Shown here in pieces: positions 51,265 through 63,990 of a stretch of DNA of 64,000 nucleotides. Position numbers and translations under genes: made by a program. The notes under the pieces are model-generated. The model had not been told where the DNA came from and made no database searches. It saw only the letters and a program-made list of their open reading frames with translations. Each line of letters opens with the position of its first letter. The stretch's first letter is position 1. The DNA is from Siphonodentalium dalli (taxonomy: Eukaryota; Mollusca; Scaphopoda; Gadilida; Siphonodentaliidae), in assembly GCA_032622095.1 (NCBI GenBank), contig CP136067.1, forward strand, positions 94,788,707 to 94,852,706. The letters are read 5' to 3'.

Positions 51265-51625
51265 GAAAGCAACATATTGTATAACCACCTAGGAGTGAAA
51301 ATACTTATTGGTTGTATACAAGTCTCATGTTAAATAGCTATAAAGGTATATTAAAATAGTTCCATTTGAAGGATTTATAGGTCATTGCAATACAAGTCAA
51401 CACAAAGATTTACGTCTTTAAAAGTTCGTTTTTTTTGCTTAGAATACAGTGCAATACACACAACAGTCGGATCAAAAATAATAATTTCGGGCATGCAGCA
51501 CACGAAGTAATATTCCGACCACACAATACGTGGTAGTTTCATTCGGCATGATGATTAATTATTTAATATAACGCAGAAACTGTAAAGATACACTAATCTC
51601 TTTAATAGATTATAGGACCCAATCC
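51265..51625 (+). repeat. Older duplicated segment, copy 1
   Basis: CTAGGAGTGAAAATACTTAT and AGTCTC(A/C)TGTTAAATAGCTA match 60330-60640, as does TCTCTT(T/C)AATAGATTAT at the far end, with moderate divergence. Confidence 0.7.
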
Positions 51626-51699
51626 CACCATATCATATAGTCGGCACATCGTACAATTTATGAAAGACCAATTTACGTGCTGATACCAAACCGATTTCG

Positions 51700-52240
51700 T
51701 AGTAGACACTCATGCATGGCCATATAGACAGTCAATATATACAAATGCACCCACAATGACCATACATTCACTCCGCTCCAAGTATACATATAATACTCAC
51801 AAATGGCCATACATTCCTTCCATATATACCAATACCCCACATACATGGTCATTCGTACGCTCCAGCCTTGCATATGCAGCTCACATGTCAATTCAGCTAC
51901 TCGCTGTATACCCGCACACCACCCATTACCATACAGCTACTCCCTGTATAATCATACCCACACCAGTGACAATACAGCCACAGCCACATCACATCGATGA
52001 CCACAAGGGCACTCCAGACATGCATATACACTTCAACAACCATGACCGTACAGTAATTCCATGTACATCTATGCAAATGATCCATGATAACCACTCCCTA
52101 TATATCCATACATCCCACTCAGTATTATACAGCCAACTCATGTATTCATATAAACCCACCCATGGCAATACAGCCATCCAATTTACACATGTATATCCCA
52201 CCCATGTTCATTGTCACTCCAAATATACATAAACAACACA
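51700..52240. repeat. Degenerate minisatellite, about 40-bp unit x12
   Basis: Units follow CCCA(C)CCATGGCAATACAG, then CCACTCCCTGTATATCCATA. Copies are heavily diverged, so this is an old array. Long ORFs on both strands, such as the 158-codon one, are artefacts of the repeat. Confidence 0.65.
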
Positions 52241-52689
52241 CATACAAGAAAACCATAATCATAAATGGTAACGCCCTCAAGATCATATTATTAGCCATAA
52301 ATATAAATTATAATATAAAATATATTGGTTACATGAATGCACCGCCTCAGAATTCCGTTAAAACAACTATTAAATCCTTCAAATTATTACAAAAAACTAC
52401 GGCTTATTACTGCAGATTTCTCATTCACCACACCAGAAAGCTTCTAAATGCGGATCAAAAATCGGAGACATTGTGTTCCCGCCAAGAGTGCATGGCCCAG
52501 CCATTGTTCATACCGAAACATCGAAAGCAATTAATGCGGTCATAATAGTTACATACTGCAACTATAAGACATCCAGCGAATACACACCCCACGAAAACCC
52601 GAAATGTGTTGTCATGCGAGATATCCCATCGCTATAGCTCAATTTGACACGACCATATTAACCTTCCTACAATATCCTAAAACAATAAA

Positions 52690-52885
52690 GCTTCTCAAAT
52701 CATCGGCATAGTCAACAGAACTTCACGAACTTGGACATCGACACTTTCTAATCGCTCTACATAAGCACGGTCAGACCTATCATCGAATACTGTAACTCTG
52801 CATGGAGCCCACATCACAAATATCATAGCATTGTGTTAGAGAAATATAAAGAAAAGCAACGAAACTAGAAGTTCGTAAAATAAAA
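52690..52885 (+). pseudogene. Second LINE fragment (C-terminal part of a reverse transcriptase)
   Basis: One frame reads QIIGIVNRTS. A frameshift later, another reads LYISTVRPIIEYCNSAWSPH and continues HKYHSIVLEKYKEKQRN. This is the thumb-region pattern (VRPxxEYCxxxWSP...LEKVQRR) of CR1/L2/jockey-type ORF2. It differs from the matching part of the 53.7 kb copy (LFDYSDVVW), so it is a separate element. Confidence 0.65.
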
Positions 52886-53739
52886 ACTACGGATGTTTAG
52901 GGTTAAAATATAATCGTTACAATATTATCTGATGACTCTTTAAAAAGCCAGAATTGTATAATTTGTAGCTATACGATATATGTATATTCGATAAGATGAT
53001 TCGGTTTCATTGTCGCGTAACGGTCTACTCGAGTGGGAACGAGTCATAAAGTCTGTAAGATAAACATGATTATAGCAAATCGTTGATACGTCGTAGCGTT
53101 TCGTCCTGCATGTGTGGTCTAAATACAACTCCAAGCATGTTAATACTAAACGAATATCCGGTTAGCTGCATGCATACGAAGGACAGCATTCACGTGCCTG
53201 TGATCAATAGTCCAGGCACATTAGGTTTCACTAGTGCAAAAAATCCGGGAAAGCTGAATTTTTCAGGGATTAATAAGAACATGTTTATGAACAAATTGGC
53301 AAAAGTCCCCTAGAATCCGAGTTGAGCTTTTTGAGATATCATGATGTTTCGTAATGGGGCAAATTCTGACGAAATTCCATTAGACCATATGCGACTCCAG
53401 TCATATGTAGGCTAATTTGTGGACTCAATCTTCACACATACCCGTCCATCAAGGAGCAGGTGTCGATAGATATGCGTAATTGATGCTAGAGCTTACTAAC
53501 AGTCGATATTCCATAATTGTGATGACATTTATTGGCGAAGAGAACATATAAATCGCATGGTGATTCAAAATTTTCCTAACAAAAGAGGGCGAGTAAAGAT
53601 ATTCAGACGACAACGAGCTAAAATATGAACCATTATACTAGAACAGTGGTTAGTTCAGAACAGAAAAGTGATGAGATATATCGAACCATCACCATCCTTA
53701 AGATTTTATAGCCGGAAACATAACACTACCCCCTAAAAC

Positions 53740-55900
53740 GTACGCCATGGATTTGAGTGTCTGAAATCGGGTTGTGAAAAAGAGATAACGGAATTGGAAT
53801 TTACACAGGATGAGATAATTTCGGCATTAAAATCTCTCAAACTGAATAAAGCCCACATAATTGTCACGACGGAATAAGTGCGAAAATGTTAAATTCAACT
53901 GATGACTCAATCGCATATCCACTGTCAATAATTTTCAATAAATCCTTCAACAACGCAAAATTTCCATCTACCTGGAAAAAGGCTAACGTAGTCCCAATTT
54001 TCAAAAAAGATGACCCAGCCGACACAAAAGACTATCGACCTATCTCCCTTCTTCCTTGTCTTGGGAAAGTGTTTGAATAAGTCCGTTCTTTGACGACAAT
54101 AAATTACTTTATTCCAACCAATCGGGTTTCATAACTGGTCACAGCACATCTCACCAACTCATAGACCTCTACAATCACCTGTGTCAATCTCTCGATAAAG
54201 GACTATATACATGCTCTGTTTACTGTGATATTTCTAAAGCCTTCGAGAGAGTTTGGTACAGGGGACTGTTACATAAGCTATATAATTATGGAGTTCGCGG
54301 GAGAACTTTGAGATGGATAGAGGACTACCTTCGTAAACGACAACAAAGAGTGTTAGTAAATAACAACTTTTCTGAATATGAGATCATCCCAGCTGGTGTA
54401 CAACATGGCTAGATTTTAGGACCTCTTCTCTTCCTTGTCTATATCAACGACTTACCAGACAATATACTTTCTTGTACGAGAATGTACGCCGACGACAGAT
54501 GTCTTACAAATAGTCACTATGACCTAAATGAATTAGGCCGCGTCATGAATAGTGACCTCCAAAGCATAGCACAATTGTCTGAAAATTGGTTAGTAAACTT
54601 CAATCATTCTAAAACAATAAGTATTTCATATGAACTAACAGGAACCTCTGGGGCAGCTCCCGACTTAACCTTTAAACAGGATCCAGTCTCACTTGTTGAA
54701 ACACATAAATACCTCGGTCTGGAACTCCAAGCCAACTTAAATTGGAATAATCATGCACCTATAAATGGAATAAAAAACAGAATAGCCTCACGCTTAGCAC
54801 AGCTCTGAAGATATAAGTATCAGCTTGACCGAATATCGCTTGAAAGTATTTATAAAACTTTTATCTTATCACTATTTGATTACTCCGATGTAGTCTGGGT
54901 TTGCGCCCCCAATTACCTCACCGAGAAACTCTACCGATTACATTGCGACGCCGCCCGAACAGTTAGTGGCCTCACACGATCGGTTTCCAATATAAACCTC
55001 CTAAATGAAGTCGGCTGGCCAACACTGAGCAAGAGAAGAGAGATCCATAAACTCCAAGCAGTGTACAAAATAGTAAATGCTGATGCCCCCGAATACCTGC
55101 AGAATCTTCTTGCACCTAGATCATCAGAAGTCTCTGGATATAACTTTAGAAAACCGGGAAAATTCTACTCATACTTCTGTAACAATATGAACACTATAAA
55201 AAATCATTCTTCCCCGCTACTTTAAAATCATGGAATGACATACACACAGAAATAACAGATGCCGAAACTATCGCAGACTTCAAATTTTATCTCGAACTAA
55301 TAGATCCTACCGTAAAACCATCATCATACTTATATACAGGCCATAGAGCGCTTAACGTTACCCATGCAGTATAGCCTACGTTCTGATATGTTTCAAAATT
55401 ACATCTCTGACAGCCCCCAATGCCATTGTGGAAATCCATGCGAAGATACTTACCACTACATCTGGGCGTGTCCCCTATTTCACACCGAAAGAATGGAAAT
55501 GTGTAAACAAAACTATACCAAGATGGACTGAAAATTACACATATCAACGATTTACTTTTCGGAATTCCCGATACCTCAAATAGAAGAAACAAAATTCTCT
55601 TCAAAATAGTTCATCGATATATAACAGCGACAAGACGATTCGAAGTCGGATAGATCAAACGCATTTCAGAATAGCCACAAAAAGCAAATTAGTCGCGACA
55701 TCGGTGTTGGCACCTCCCACCCCAAACCCCAAACCCACTCATTGTAAATGTAAATATGTTTAACCTATATATGATTTTGACTCTTTTCTTCGCCATTTTG
55801 TATGAATAAAATTATTGTAAACATGGAGAGGGGCTAAGTAAGTTTTTGTAACTTGTCCCCAATCCCTTTTGTATTATATCGATATACAAATAAAATATGT
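53740..55900 (+). mobile_element. 5'-truncated non-LTR retrotransposon (jockey/CR1-like LINE), degenerate
   Basis: Reverse-transcriptase coding is readable through several frames from about 53790 to 55540. It is followed by a noncoding tail with GGAGAGGGGCTAA near 55825 and AATAAA near 55889. No endonuclease domain was found upstream. The ORF is broken by at least two frameshifts and in-frame stops, so the copy is inactive. The clade (jockey, CR1 or relative) is an inference from motif style. Confidence 0.85.
53790..55540 (+). pseudogene. Broken LINE reverse transcriptase with C-terminal Cys/His motif
   Basis: Readable blocks in order: EFTQDEIISALKSLKLNKA; then, after a frameshift near 53865, HDGISAKML and NVVPIFKKDD...DYRPISLLP; QSGFITGHSTSHQL; CDISKAFERVW; GVQHG, a TAG stop near 54412, then ILGPLLFLVYINDLPDN; the catalytic YADD at 54484-54495; HKYLGLEL near 54706; a TGA near 54806; then LESIYKTFILSLFDYSDVVW and a tail. 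At 55370-55500 a Cys/His cluster reads CHCGNPCEDTYHYIWACP, as seen at the C terminus of many LINE ORF2 proteins. The catalytic box is intact but the frame is not. Confidence 0.85.
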
Positions 55901-56106
55901 TTAAAGTAAAGTGTAATTCGAAGAGGTCTCTTTGATGCTGGCTCCAGATTTCAAGCATTTGTAGATTTGAAATTAAAACAAATACTTCTACATTATTCGT
56001 CTCCACAACTTGGGGAATGGGTGTCCAACTTCGAATTTGCTTTAATGGCTCCAGAATTATAGATTTGAAATTAAAACAGATATTGTACATTATTCTTCTC
56101 CACAAG

Positions 56107-56360
56107 CAAGCCTGAGTTTAGTGTGCCTGTCAGTTGCAGAATGAGGTCCACAGAGGGTGAATTTAGTGATGCTATCCCGCATAGCGGGCTATCATCACCA
56201 CATTCACCCTCTAGGGACCTCATTCTCATCGCCTTATCTGCTATGGGGACAGGCTCAGATTGAGGTTACCATAATTTTATGGTGACTATTGTGATGAACA
56301 CCCATTGGGAACCTCGATTATGCAAGTGCCAATTTGGGATATGGAGAAACTAAACTAAAA
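56107..56360. mobile_element. MITE family C, truncated
   Basis: CAAGCCTGAGTTTAGTGTGC and one hairpin, then the middle in a different order; ends at 'gagaaactaaactaaaaaag'. Confidence 0.7.
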
Positions 56361-56364
56361 AAGA

Positions 56365-57025
56365 ACTATAATCTATGTTATCGGTGACTCGAAAATTAAG
56401 TGGGCTTTAAGTTTAAACCATTAATGGATATGTCTGTTACTGACTATTTATTTATGGACAATTGCTTTCATCTGACGACAATTTTATTTCATTTATAACG
56501 CTAATGTGCAAAATCAAGAAAGACACTGACGTTTGCTTACATGGGGAATGGTGAGGACTATATCATGTGAACAAGAAACAAGAACAATAGTCTAATTGAC
56601 CAGCATGGTATAAACAATGGTATAAGGCATTGGTTTCATTATTTATCATTTAGACGTTGAACTTAAAGAAGCATAATCCGAATTAACGCTCCCAAATTAC
56701 TATTTCTTTGGCTTCGGGGGTACAAAATATTTGATTCGATTCGAGGAATGCACCCAAAGCTCAGAGTGATCACATATCGATTTTGAAATTCGTTGTTTCT
56801 CGAGATATGCACGTATTTGTGGCCAGGAAAAAAAATCGCCAAGGCGTCGGTCTCGGACAAAATTGGGGATGAAGATGGATAACTCTAAAATCAAGTGACA
56901 ATAATGCCAATTTTTTTGATAATCAAGTGATAATACGGCCATATTTCGTTGGACAACATCACACGGCACACTCGTTTTGACGATTCTACGACCAATTTCA
57001 TGATTCTGCGGCTTGACAACCACGG
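56365..57025 (+). repeat. Segmental duplication, copy 1 (with a family-B MITE inside)
   Basis: Nearly identical to 61345-62000 in the same orientation, from ATCGGTGACTCGAAAATTAA to CTTGACAACCACGGTG. There are only a few substitutions and small indels over about 650 bp. The B copy starts at about 56650. Confidence 0.9.
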
Positions 57026-57029
57026 TGCT

Positions 57030-57185
57030 ACGACAAGAAAATGGTCGCATTGGTGATGTTACCAAGAAATCACTTGGTGTACCAACGTTTGTTGAACTGA
57101 ATGCAAGAGCTCATCAACGTAACATTCCTCTGGATGTTCATCGCGTTGAACATTTCACCCTTTTGTTGATGGCATTTGTACTTTC
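57030..57185 (+). pseudogene. Coding-like fragment, unknown
   Basis: The frame reads NGRIGDVTKKSLGVPTFVEL, then NARAHQRNIPLDVHRVEHFT and LLLMAFVLS before a stop, starting right at the edge of the 56365-57025 duplication. Composition looks protein-like, but there is no start and I do not recognise the family. Probably a relic of a mobile-element gene. Confidence 0.3.
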
Positions 57186-57719
57186 TTGAACCATACCACC
57201 CAGCGTGAGTTTGACATATCAACCAACTATCAAAGGTATCGCCCTTAAGACTACACCCCAGTCTTGGTGGGGCTTATACAGCAGTAGCCAATGGCATACT
57301 CCTGGTCCAGTTGTTTAAGAACGGCTTCCAAACGGATGGGAACATACAATCTTAGCATACAAGGAAAGCAAAGCCACACATGAGATCCTGTCTGAATCTA
57401 AAACATAACAAAATAAGGGGCGGTGCAGTCATGGTCCAATTTCATTTACACTATCATGACACATACCCACAAACTAGCACCGTGTGTATTGTTATCATCT
57501 GCTTGGATCTGTTCGCTGAGACGACTGTTGGACGCCAACAAGCTTGTTCTTATGATCATGTTCAAGGAGTTTGGGTATATTATGCATTATGGTCTTCTAC
57601 GCCTTAGCAGAAATGCATCCGTCAAATGTCGGGCTTTCAACATTCGAAGCCATATACAGAAGTTGTCCGGGTACGTCAGTGCATTAGATGAGTATGTGAA
57701 TTGATGAATCATATATTGT

Positions 57720-58370
57720 GAAGTGGCTGTTTGGGAAGATTACCGGGTGTACACGTTGTTATCCCCATTAGGTCACCAAAGCTGACCATACGCAGATAGA
57801 TAGGTCCTTCTGAAAGCTAGTATACGCATCGACCGAATACCTTTATAGTGTATCGCACAAGATGACGCATATATACCCCATATGTAGCATATGAATTATA
57901 CCATAAGCTATACCACGAATAAAGCTCGCTAAGAATTCCAAGCTTTCGAAACAAACACGTGAGCTGGACACCGGCATATGCATGCATTGTTTGAAACATT
58001 CCGATTAGTGGCACACTCCTACAAAGAAGAGTAGTGAACTGTTGTTGTGAGTGGGATAGATTAATCCGACGAAGAGACGGAAACGAGTCTAGATAATACT
58101 GAATGTGGCAATTCAGAATAAGCTCAGGTACTGTTGTTTTGATTCTTGGAAGTCATAATATGACTATTCGGCGCACCTATATACGGTTACGGCCAGTATG
58201 AGCCCTTAGTGGAGAATGGATTTTGAAATGCCACATTGCGATTGTGGGTTTTCATCCTTCCAAAAGGCTACGACTTACATTGGAACTAATAGATGGCTTA
58301 TATTATGTACCGTTTTGTTTATACAAATCAATATTATGACAAAAAGTTGAAATTAGTATGTGATAATATC
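57720..58370. other. Unassigned stretch
   Basis: No repeat or gene recognised between the coding-like fragment and the 160-bp satellite. Confidence 0.4.
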
Positions 58371-58379
58371 GGCTTCTTT

Positions 58380-59430
58380 ACAATTTCTGCCCGCCAGTTT
58401 GGCCGCCATATTGACTGTGAGTATCACTTGCCAAACCCTAATGAATAATTCATACATATCAACATGTAATGGTGGGTAGAAATCGCGAAACAATAACGCC
58501 CATCCTAAGAAAGTAAAGGAATGTAGGCGTGTTTTTAAATTTCGGTCGCCATTTTGGCCGCCATCTTCGATTTGGAAAACCATTTCTTGCATGAGATGTA
58601 AGGTAATTACTTCACCTCAATATTTCCAACTCAACTGTACGCATGGATGAAGTTGTCTCGACAATAATGCCCAATGATGTGAATATGAGGGAATTTCGGT
58701 GATTATTCAAAATCTGTCCGCCATTGTGGGCGCCATTTTGGATTTGGGGGACTTTTATTTGGATATGGTACAAGGAAAGTTCTTCGCCTAAGTGTTCCCA
58801 ACTTACAATAGTAAGCAGGTGTGGAGTTGTCGTGGCAATAATGCTCACTGATGTTAAAATCAGCGATTTTCTGGTGGCCATTTTGGCCGCCATCTTGGAT
58901 TTGGGTAAATATTCCTCAACTCAGGTATAAGAGGAATCCTAGCTCGAGTATCTCCTGCAAATATATATGCATGGGTGTTGTTATAATAGCAATAACATTC
59001 ATTGATTCGAAACATAACATCGCGTTATTAACGGAGATTCGGCTTTGACCTATGATACCGGCATTTGGGAAAACGTGATATCGGACAAAAATATCCCGCA
59101 ATGAATGCATATTATGATCCCCATGTGTTCGCCAATGACTCCTCTATATGATAAATGTATAACATGACGCAAGAATTCTAACATTTTCCCACAGAGACAA
59201 ACGAAAGGTGGTAACATGTAAGAAAAATAGCATATTTTCACATTTCGGCGGCCATCTTGGCCGCCATATTGTATTCTGGTGTCGGATTTTTGGCTAATTT
59301 GTAAGGGTTGTATATTAGCATAACGAATCGAGCGGAAAACAAGACCGCATGTGCTATCATCTTTACTATAATGGCGATCAAAGAGACCTGGTGCATTAAC
59401 AAAAATGGCCGCCATGATGGACGCCATCTT
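58380..59430. repeat. Degenerate 160-bp satellite with GCCGCCATCTTGG-type cores
   Basis: The phrase TTTTGGCCGCCAT or a variant lies at about 58398, 58555, 58727, 58885, 59256 and 59405. Between cores, segments such as CAACTCA...GTACGCATGGATGAAGTTGTC and ACAATAATGCCCA(A)TGATGTGA recur. The spacing of the first four is 159-172 bp. Confidence 0.65.
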
Positions 59431-59459
59431 GTCTGGAGTCTCTGCGGCCACTTTATTTT

Positions 59460-60320
59460 CTTGTTAACAAGTGAAAAAAATTAGAGGAGACATTAAGGAA
59501 GAAAATTAGCTGGGTGAAGTTAAGTCCTGGGGGGGGGGTGCAGAGGTCGACCAATATCTCCTGGACTCTATAGTATGGCTGTTAACCTCATAATGTCTCA
59601 TATGCTAATGCATTATACTCATGAGTTGGTAAATATCTTCTCAAACCAAGATTTTCAAACAACTTGATTGAACTGACAGCCGTTTACAGAAGGCATTCAG
59701 GCATTAAAACAAAGATAAAACCAATGTGTGGAGAAAACAACTCTGAAAGCTTCGAATGCTCTTGCCTGCATACATGTAGAACACCAAACATACAATTGAT
59801 ACATTATATGCATATATAAACATGATCAATAAGCATCCTACGCGATTAGTTCCAATTCGTAATAATTTGATTCCAGCAAATCACTGCATGAATTCCAAAA
59901 TTAAGAAAATTCCTAGAAAAATCGACATAATAAAATATATACACTTCGGTCGTTTATCAGTCGAACATATTGTAACTGTTACTTATAATATATGATGACA
60001 CTCATGGTAAAAACGTCTCAAACGTTCTGCTTTGTATACACGACCTTGGTAACGGCAAAGACATATACTTGAGTTCCATTTATTTGAAATATCCGCATGT
60101 TCTTTTAATTAAAATTAAAATTTGATACGTGCACCTTGCGAGACCAGACCGGCTAAAGTGACCAGAACATTAGCTCACACAGTAAGCGCGACCACGACTT
60201 ACACTCATTAACACTAATCATCTGACTTTAGCATGTGATCGACAATGAACAACGACTCAGTTGTACGCATACGTTACGCTTCAGACAAAAGTTTTGTACT
60301 ATATATACTGCGAAACGTCA
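59460..60320. other. Unassigned stretch
   Basis: Nothing recognised; a 9-base G run at about 59530. Confidence 0.4.
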
Positions 60321-60324
60321 AAAA

Positions 60325-60645
60325 CAAAATTATTGTATAACCATCTAGGAGTGAAAATACTTATTGGTTATATACAAGTCTCCTGTTAAATAGCTACATG
60401 TATAATGGTACATTAAAATATAGTTCAATCTGAAGGATTTCTAGTCATTGATTTCTAGGTCATTGATTTCTAGGTCATTGCAACACAAAAACAGAAATGC
60501 ACACACTTGCAGCATAAATACTAATTACAATTCTGGAATGTTCAACACTCTCCATGATAATAAACCATGTACTATTTATGTCGCAATGCTTATCATACTG
60601 AAAAGATACATTCATCTCTTCAATAGATTATGATTATGATACCAC
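60325..60645 (+). repeat. Older duplicated segment, copy 2
   Basis: Partner of 51265-51625. It also contains three copies of GATTTCTAGGTCATT at 60437-60482. Confidence 0.7.
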
Positions 60646-61344
60646 GCAATGCACAATATTCGTTTTCAGTATCTTGTTGAAAATGTCTTGCCAATACCAC
60701 CCACATACTTGTGCTAAATATCATAGATATATCTCATACTGTTCTATATATCAGTGGATTTTGAAAGGTTTTATGCTGTAGATATCAAAATAAATTATGA
60801 TGATCGGTCATGTTCGTGATACTGCTCAAAGCACATGTATTTCTGCTTCTAGAAAAGGCCACATAATCAATACATCCCAATTAAATCCCATTGAGCTGTT
60901 TAATTACACATATACCACACAATTCAAGATAAACAGTGCGAATAAAATTGCCTTATTTTACTACGGTGACATCGGTTACTTTTCCCAGTTCCTTATTCCT
61001 TATTCGGAAACAGTCAATCTTGACCAAATAAACGGTGCGTGTTTTTTTTTTAGTTACCAACGTGTTTTTGTCACCAAGATTGTAGTAAAATGGGTATTAT
61101 TTTCAATGGAGGGGGAATAACTCTATATCTTAAAGATCGAGTTATTCCTCTGTAGTTTGAATTATGTTGCATTTTTGGAGCCAAAACGGGGGAATCTTAC
61201 TATGATTTCAGCTGTTTTCTATTTCTCTATGGGCATCTTCTGAGACACAGATGTTTCAAATGGTGATGCATTAGAGTATTTTAATCATATTTATGGCATA
61301 GATTGTTATTAAAACCACATATCAAGTCACTATAAAAACAAATA

Positions 61345-62000
61345 ATCGGTGACTCGAAAATTAAGTGGGCTTTAGGTTTAAACCATTAATGGATATGTCT
61401 GTTAATAACTATTTATTTATGGACAATTGCTTTCATCTGACGACAATTTTATTTCATTTATAACGCTAATGTGCAAAATCAAGAAATACACTGACGTTTG
61501 CTTACATGGGGAATGGTGAGGACTATCTGTGAACAAGAAACAAGAACAATAGTCTAATTGACCAGCATGGTATAAACAATGGTATAAGGCATTGGTTTCA
61601 TTATTTATCATTTAGACGTTGAACTTAAAGAAGCATAATCCGAATTAACGCTCCCAAATTACTATTTCTTTGGCTTCGGGGGTACAAAATATTTGATTCG
61701 AGACGAGGAATGCACCCAAAAGCTCAGAGTGATCTCATATCGATTTTGAAATTCGTTGTTTCTCGAGATATGCACGTATTTGTGGCCAGGAAAAAAAATC
61801 GCCAAGGCGTCCGTCTCGGACAAAATTGGGGATGAAGATGGATAACTCTAAAATCAAGTGACAATAATTGCCAAATGTTTTGATAATCAAGTGATAATAC
61901 GGCCATATTTCGTTGGACAACATCACACGGCACACTCGTTTTGACGATTCTGCGACCAATTTCATGATTCTGCGGCTTGACAACCACGGTGTTACGACAA
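61345..62000 (+). repeat. Segmental duplication, copy 2
   Basis: Partner of 56365-57025; after GACAACCACGGTGTTACGAC the two diverge. Confidence 0.9.
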
Positions 62001-62009
62001 TTTAACGAT

Positions 62010-62568
62010 TCTGGGATCTTATTATACGTAATATTTTATGACAAACTTAGATAAAGGGGATTTTTACTGAATTGGGACGACAAAAGTGGGCTTCTTCTTG
62101 TTTTCATTGTATAGAGTGGACTTCGAAGACCCACCAGGTTGACTCACGGAATACAGGTACACACGGGCATGAGATCTGTACATAAAATGAGCAACAATCG
62201 GCTCGGTCAAATCGGGACCATCAGATCAAACCGCGAACCAATCGCAAAAGTCATTTCTTGGGCAAAAATTAACATCCAACGTAAGCTTAATAAACATAAA
62301 TGTAGGATTTGTCAAATTCGTACCTCAGTTGACGCAATATTCGATTAAACTCGACACAGAAAGGCAGTAACAATGTCAACTATTTGGCAACGCCCGGGTT
62401 CGACCATGACAACGTTGTGCGACTCGTTGAACGGTAATTTTAATTTATACGACGTATCTGACACTGATCGGGCAGCTTAGTTCTGAATGTAAGCCCATGT
62501 ATGCTGCATCAATAATGTTAGACACACTGTCTTCATTGTAATGAACAGATAATGGATTCAATGCATTA
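62010..62568. other. Unassigned stretch
   Basis: Open frames are short and show no family resemblance. Confidence 0.4.
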
Positions 62569-63990
62569 CTGTGTATATACTTATACCCACATGTGATGCC
62601 ATAGAGACCAAGTCACATGAGAGATGTCCACCTGTCGCTAACCGAGCATTCTGACATTTGAACATGACCAAATGCCCAACTCACCTGAACATCTTTCCTC
62701 TTAGTAAACCCAGTGGTTTTGTAATTTTTGAAAAGTTGACTTGGTGTAAACATTATTTATTTTTGTATCCCAGATTTATATAACAATTTACAAGATGATG
62801 TTCATATATATGCTTAATTATGGTAAGTCTGGGAGAGAAGAGGATTTGACATGAAGCGCCAGGCGCTTATATGGGGCCATTTCCTCAGAAAAGAACATTA
62901 TATGCGTAGTGGAAAGATAGAACTAGAGCTCGATAGGTGGGAGACAAAAGGTATGACGTGGGAAACAGAGGAATGGATGAAGTAGAAGTAGAAGTAGAAT
63001 TTAGCGAATGAGAAAGGAAACAAGACATATAGACAAATTAAAAAAAATGAGATGACCACTGCTCTGTATATATGAGTATGATTTATAAATTTAAAATTAA
63101 CATTTTGATTTGTTGACTTGTTCATTCGAAAATGTCACCACTCACCATAACATGAGTTATAAGCTATTTTAGTCATATTCTGATTAGCATGTAGGCTCTA
63201 CGCATAAATATATTGACCGTCGAGTTACTTTTATAAAGGTGTTTGAATGAAAGTATTAGCGAAACCTCTTCGAAAGAAGGGATGGGGGATGTGTATCTGA
63301 AACTGAAAATAACGAGCAACACTTAAAATAAAAATAAAAATAAAAGGGATGGATACCCGTAGACATGCAGTAAAAATGCAGTAAAAAGGATAAAATAGTA
63401 GAACACTTGGTTGGTGGGTCCCGAAAGTGGCCCAAAAAAAAAAAAAAAATTACATATACGCATATGGATGTATTACCCCCCCCCCCCCTGGTTCGGACGC
63501 CAATTTGCCGATATATTATTAACATGGGGTGTTTTGGTGGGGTAGTATTTGTAGTGGGGTAGACCTTACTGGCGTGCATACTACAAATTAGTTACAATTT
63601 ACATCGTGAGAAGCTGAGTGGAAACAAATGACACAGAAATGTCAAATCTGGAGGCAAATCTTGGCTGTGCAACGGAGTTATATTTTAGATAAATAGATTT
63701 AAATCAAAAATAAATAAATCATTATAGAAAATATCCTTGACTGTCGAAAATCGACCCTATGCCGGTTATAGATTTAATTCTTAAAATGCTTACGTTAAAG
63801 GGGGACTATACGTTATTTTCAACAAATTCCCGGTAATAACAACGAACTAATATCGATAATATATATAGAAAAACATTTGGTCATGTTCAAATGTCAGATT
63901 ACTCGGTTACTACGGTTAGTGAAAGGTGGATATATCTTATGTGACTTGGTCTCTATGGCACCAGATGTGGGGATCAGTATATACACATAT
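62569..63990. mobile_element. 1.4-kb element bounded by about 100-bp inverted repeats
   Basis: The left arm (about 62569-62672: GCCATAGAGACCAAGTCACA, CTGACATTTGAACATGACCA) is the reverse complement of about 63881-63990, with one small indel. The interior shows no transposase. A family-I end (AAAGGGGGACTATACG after TTAA at 63796) lies inside the right arm. Confidence 0.55.

Noticed and set aside
51756-52545. 153- and 158-codon plus-strand ORFs
   Set aside because: The first lies in a degenerate 40-bp satellite and the second starts in it; neither has a recognisable domain.
54482-54808. Intact LINE ORF
   Set aside because: The YADD block is open, but the flanking sequence has stops and frameshifts, so it is a relic, not an active gene.
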